DNA of 64,000 bases from contig CASYFC010000007.1 in the NCBI GenBank assembly GCA_949482135.1, positions 36,922-100,921 on the forward strand. Direction: 5' to 3'. The position numbers and the translations under genes were made by a program. A model generated the notes under the pieces. The model ran no database searches and was not told the origin of the DNA. It worked only from the letters and a program-made list of their open reading frames with translations. Below are positions 62,391-64,000 of this stretch, piece after piece. The stretch comes from an uncultured Clostridia bacterium. Its GTDB lineage: Bacteria > Bacillota > Clostridia > TANB77 > CAG-508. Numbering within the stretch: position 1 is the stretch's first letter; each line of letters begins with the position of its first letter.

Positions 62391-62600
62391 ATGAATAAAT
62401 TAGTTAAAATTTTATTAGTTACTACAATTATTTTAATAATTCTTGTTATAGGATTATATTATTATGTAATTCAATTATCTAAACAATGTTTAAATTCTAC
62501 TTTAACAAATGCTGAAATAAATAGTGAAATAGGTTCTCGTGTTTCAGAATTAGAAGATAGAGTAGAGCAATTGGAGAGAATAGTAGAAACTAATAATTAA
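62391..62600 (+). CDS. Small membrane-anchored coiled-coil protein, 69 aa
   Basis: ATG 62391 after SD TAGGAG. One helix (about 6-26, ILLVTTIILIILVIGLYYYV) and a C-terminal coiled coil (EIGSRVSELEDRVEQLERIV). Downstream of the 61629 gene and probably in the same transcript. Function unknown. Confidence 0.65.
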   Translation: MNKLVKILLVTTIILIILVIGLYYYVIQLSKQCLNSTLTNAEINSEIGSRVSELEDRVEQLERIVETNN

Positions 62601-62614
62601 AATATAACTGGAAA

Positions 62615-62644
62615 AAAGCGACTAAATCAATTAGTCGCTTTTAT
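62615..62644 (+). terminator. Bidirectional terminator
   Basis: 12-bp stem AAAAGCGACTAA (62615-62626) with TTAGTCGCTTTT (62631-62642), between convergent genes. Confidence 0.85.
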
Positions 62645-62650
62645 GTATTA

Positions 62651-62920
62651 TCATCTTATTGATTCATCTCGATAGCTATTAGCTAATGAAAAGCCTTTTA
62701 CAAAGTTTTCTTCAGCTTCAAGTCCAATCAATTCTGTATATATGTCTACAAATTCCTCGAAAATTTCAAACTCATCTTTTCCAATTAATTTTTTTAGTAA
62801 ATTTTCTTTTTCATCATATCTTTTAGAAATTTCTTTGTATTTTGGATTATTTACAATAATTTCGTCTAATTCATCTTGTACATAATTATATAAATCTCTA
62901 ATTGTTTTTTTATCTTGCAT
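62651..62920 (-). CDS. Helical protein, DUF6809-like
   Basis: 89 residues, all helical: YNYVQDELDEIIVNNPKYKEI, ENLLKKLIGKDEFEIFEEF, then GLEAEENFVKGFSLANSYRDE, a pattern common in short mobile-element proteins annotated as DUF6809. Its SD (AAAGGAG) lies in the 3' end of the upstream mob pseudogene, so it belonged to the same element. Confidence 0.65.
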   Translation of the reverse strand: MQDKKTIRDLYNYVQDELDEIIVNNPKYKEISKRYDEKENLLKKLIGKDEFEIFEEFVDIYTELIGLEAEENFVKGFSLANSYRDESIR

Positions 62921-62926
62921 TATATA

Positions 62927-63876
62927 TCACACTCCTTTTATTTTATTAACAAAATCTTTTACTAATCTTTTTAAACTATCTTTAGGAAAGTTAAATAATA
63001 CACTTACATATTCATAGGTTTTCTCTAAAAAGTTATTAAGTCTATTGTTTTCTTTATAAAGGTAATCGTTTTCTTCTTTTAGTTCTTGATTTCCTTTTTC
63101 TAATTTTTCTTGATTAATAAGTATGTTATCTGTTATTGTTTTTACTCTTGTATATTGTTTTGCAAGAGTATTAAATTTTTTAATAATTCTTTTGTAGTCT
63201 ATTTGTAATTCTTGAAAATTACCAGTTACTAATTCTTTTTTTGTTGAGAAGTATCTTTATACATTTCTTGCATTTCATAATTAGTAATTTTCTTTAAATC
63301 TTCAATTTTAATATGTTGATTATCTTTAGTATCGCTACGTTTTAATTCAAAACCTGCTTTAACCATATATTTATGAAAGTTATCTTGAAGAAATTTATAA
63401 CTATCTTTGCCTTTCCAAAAGTCACTACAACATATTTTATCGACTTATTTTCCACTTTTTTTATCTAAAGTATGTATAACAGGAATATATATCAAGTGCA
63501 TATTGGGAGTGGCTTCATCTAAATGTATATTTGCAGAAAGTATGTAATCTTCTCCAAGATTCTTATAATTTTTTACAAATTCGTAAGCAGTTTAAAAAAA
63601 TCGTTTTGTTTCATCTTTACCAATACTTTTAAAATATTCTTCATATGAAGTAATTATATATTCACATACAACATTACTGTTATTCTTAATCCAACCTTGC
63701 AAATTATGTTTTTGCCTAATTTGTTCAAACTTTTGCAAGTAGGTTGTATCACATTGTTTTAAAGAATAATTAAAAAGTGATTTTTCGTGATTTATATTTT
63801 TGTTTGTATAAGTTGTATTTTTACGCTCATTATGTCTATATAATCCAATTTGAAGTGACCCACGAAAGTTGGACAA
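62927..63876 (-). pseudogene. Decayed MobV/Pre-type plasmid relaxase
   Basis: The N-terminal segment LQIGLYRHNERKNTTYTNKN, the catalytic His triad HLDEATPNMHLIYIPV and a C-terminal coiled coil (KNNRLNN-like, ending VNKIKGV) are recognisable. They are split by a frameshift near 63592, an in-frame TAA near 63447 (after KKSGK) and another frameshift near 63240. MobV relaxases nick oriT for plasmid mobilisation; this copy cannot work. The extreme N-terminus seems to be replaced by an IS end. Confidence 0.85.
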
Positions 63877-64000
63877 GTGTCTATGCTGTTTAAGAAAGTA
63901 TTAAAACATAAGTAGTAAGAGCTTACGAAGGTTTGCTCTAAAATAAAAAAGGAGATTTTAAAATGTGAGTTATGCAATAATAAGAAATGAAAACTATAAA
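63856..64000 (+). mobile_element. Probable IS3-family end, cut by window edge
   Basis: From 63856 the sequence begins TGACCCACGAAAGTTGGACA, like IS3/IS150-group terminal repeats (TG start, AAGTTGGACA). It lies exactly where mob homology stops. SD AAAGGAG (63949-63955) and an ATG at 63963 followed at once by TGA are present, so the OrfA start is either elsewhere or broken. Only 145 bases are visible. Confidence 0.45.

Noticed and set aside
1-64000. tRNA, rRNA or CRISPR loci
   Set aside because: No T-loop/acceptor pairs, rRNA signatures or regular spacer repeats were seen on either strand, although a reading by eye can miss a single tRNA.

Overview
The window is a gene-dense, very AT-rich stretch of a Firmicutes chromosome. 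Core genes use AGA almost exclusively for Arg, and they carry strong Shine-Dalgarno sites and Gram-positive RNA switches: a T-box, a glmS ribozyme and an infC/L20-type leader. A spoVAC-spoVAD-spoVAE operon and a SpoVB-like flippase point to an endospore former, so an uncultured, probably gut-associated member of the Clostridia is the best guess. Species cannot be read from the sequence. I found no rRNA, tRNA or CRISPR array.

Layout. 1-3.4 kb: the broken end of a secreted stalk-domain protein, two tandem zinc-ribbon proteins and an unknown 428-aa protein, all on the minus strand. 3.6-7.0 kb: ruvA-rarA, a split TSUP transporter and small proteins. About 7.1-7.3 kb: a palindromic, MITE-like non-coding element. 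7.4-10.1 kb: a MurL-MurD2 pair, the alternative route for placing D-Glu in peptidoglycan. 10.3-18.3 kb: a double-OB SSB-like protein, Na/Pi transporter, large membrane protein, lspA, a TagA-type glycosyltransferase, two pseudouridine synthases and an S1 protein. 18.4-25.1 kb: a replication-relaxation-like protein convergent with an orphan VirD4/TraG-like ATPase, a SpoVB-like flippase, HU and two unknown proteins. 25.2-30.0 kb: infC-rpmI-rplT with its leader and an AUU start, then a membrane protein and leuS. 30.2-31.3 kb: a radical SAM enzyme followed by a 72-aa CGG-repeat peptide, a candidate RiPP system. 31.4-37.6 kb: a metallopeptidase, a secreted protein, the spoVA operon and class III fbp. 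37.7-43.9 kb: a type IV pilus/type II secretion-like cluster with a PilM-PilN fusion and PilC, then a ROK kinase. 44-53.7 kb: RNase J, a HAD hydrolase, gltX, small proteins, a T-box-led Dcd/DUF1653-serS operon and engB. 53.7-60.5 kb: glmS with its ribozyme, a zincin-like protein, hpt and uvrC. 60.6-64 kb: accessory genes, a decayed MobV relaxase and a probable IS3-family end.

A second theme is a set of about ten single-gene or two-gene cassettes inserted between core operons. They have higher GC, mixed Arg/Leu codons (CGG, CGT, CTG), and usually their own promoter and terminator. Most encode short secreted, membrane or unknown proteins. The radical SAM/peptide pair belongs to this set and is the strongest candidate for an undescribed system.
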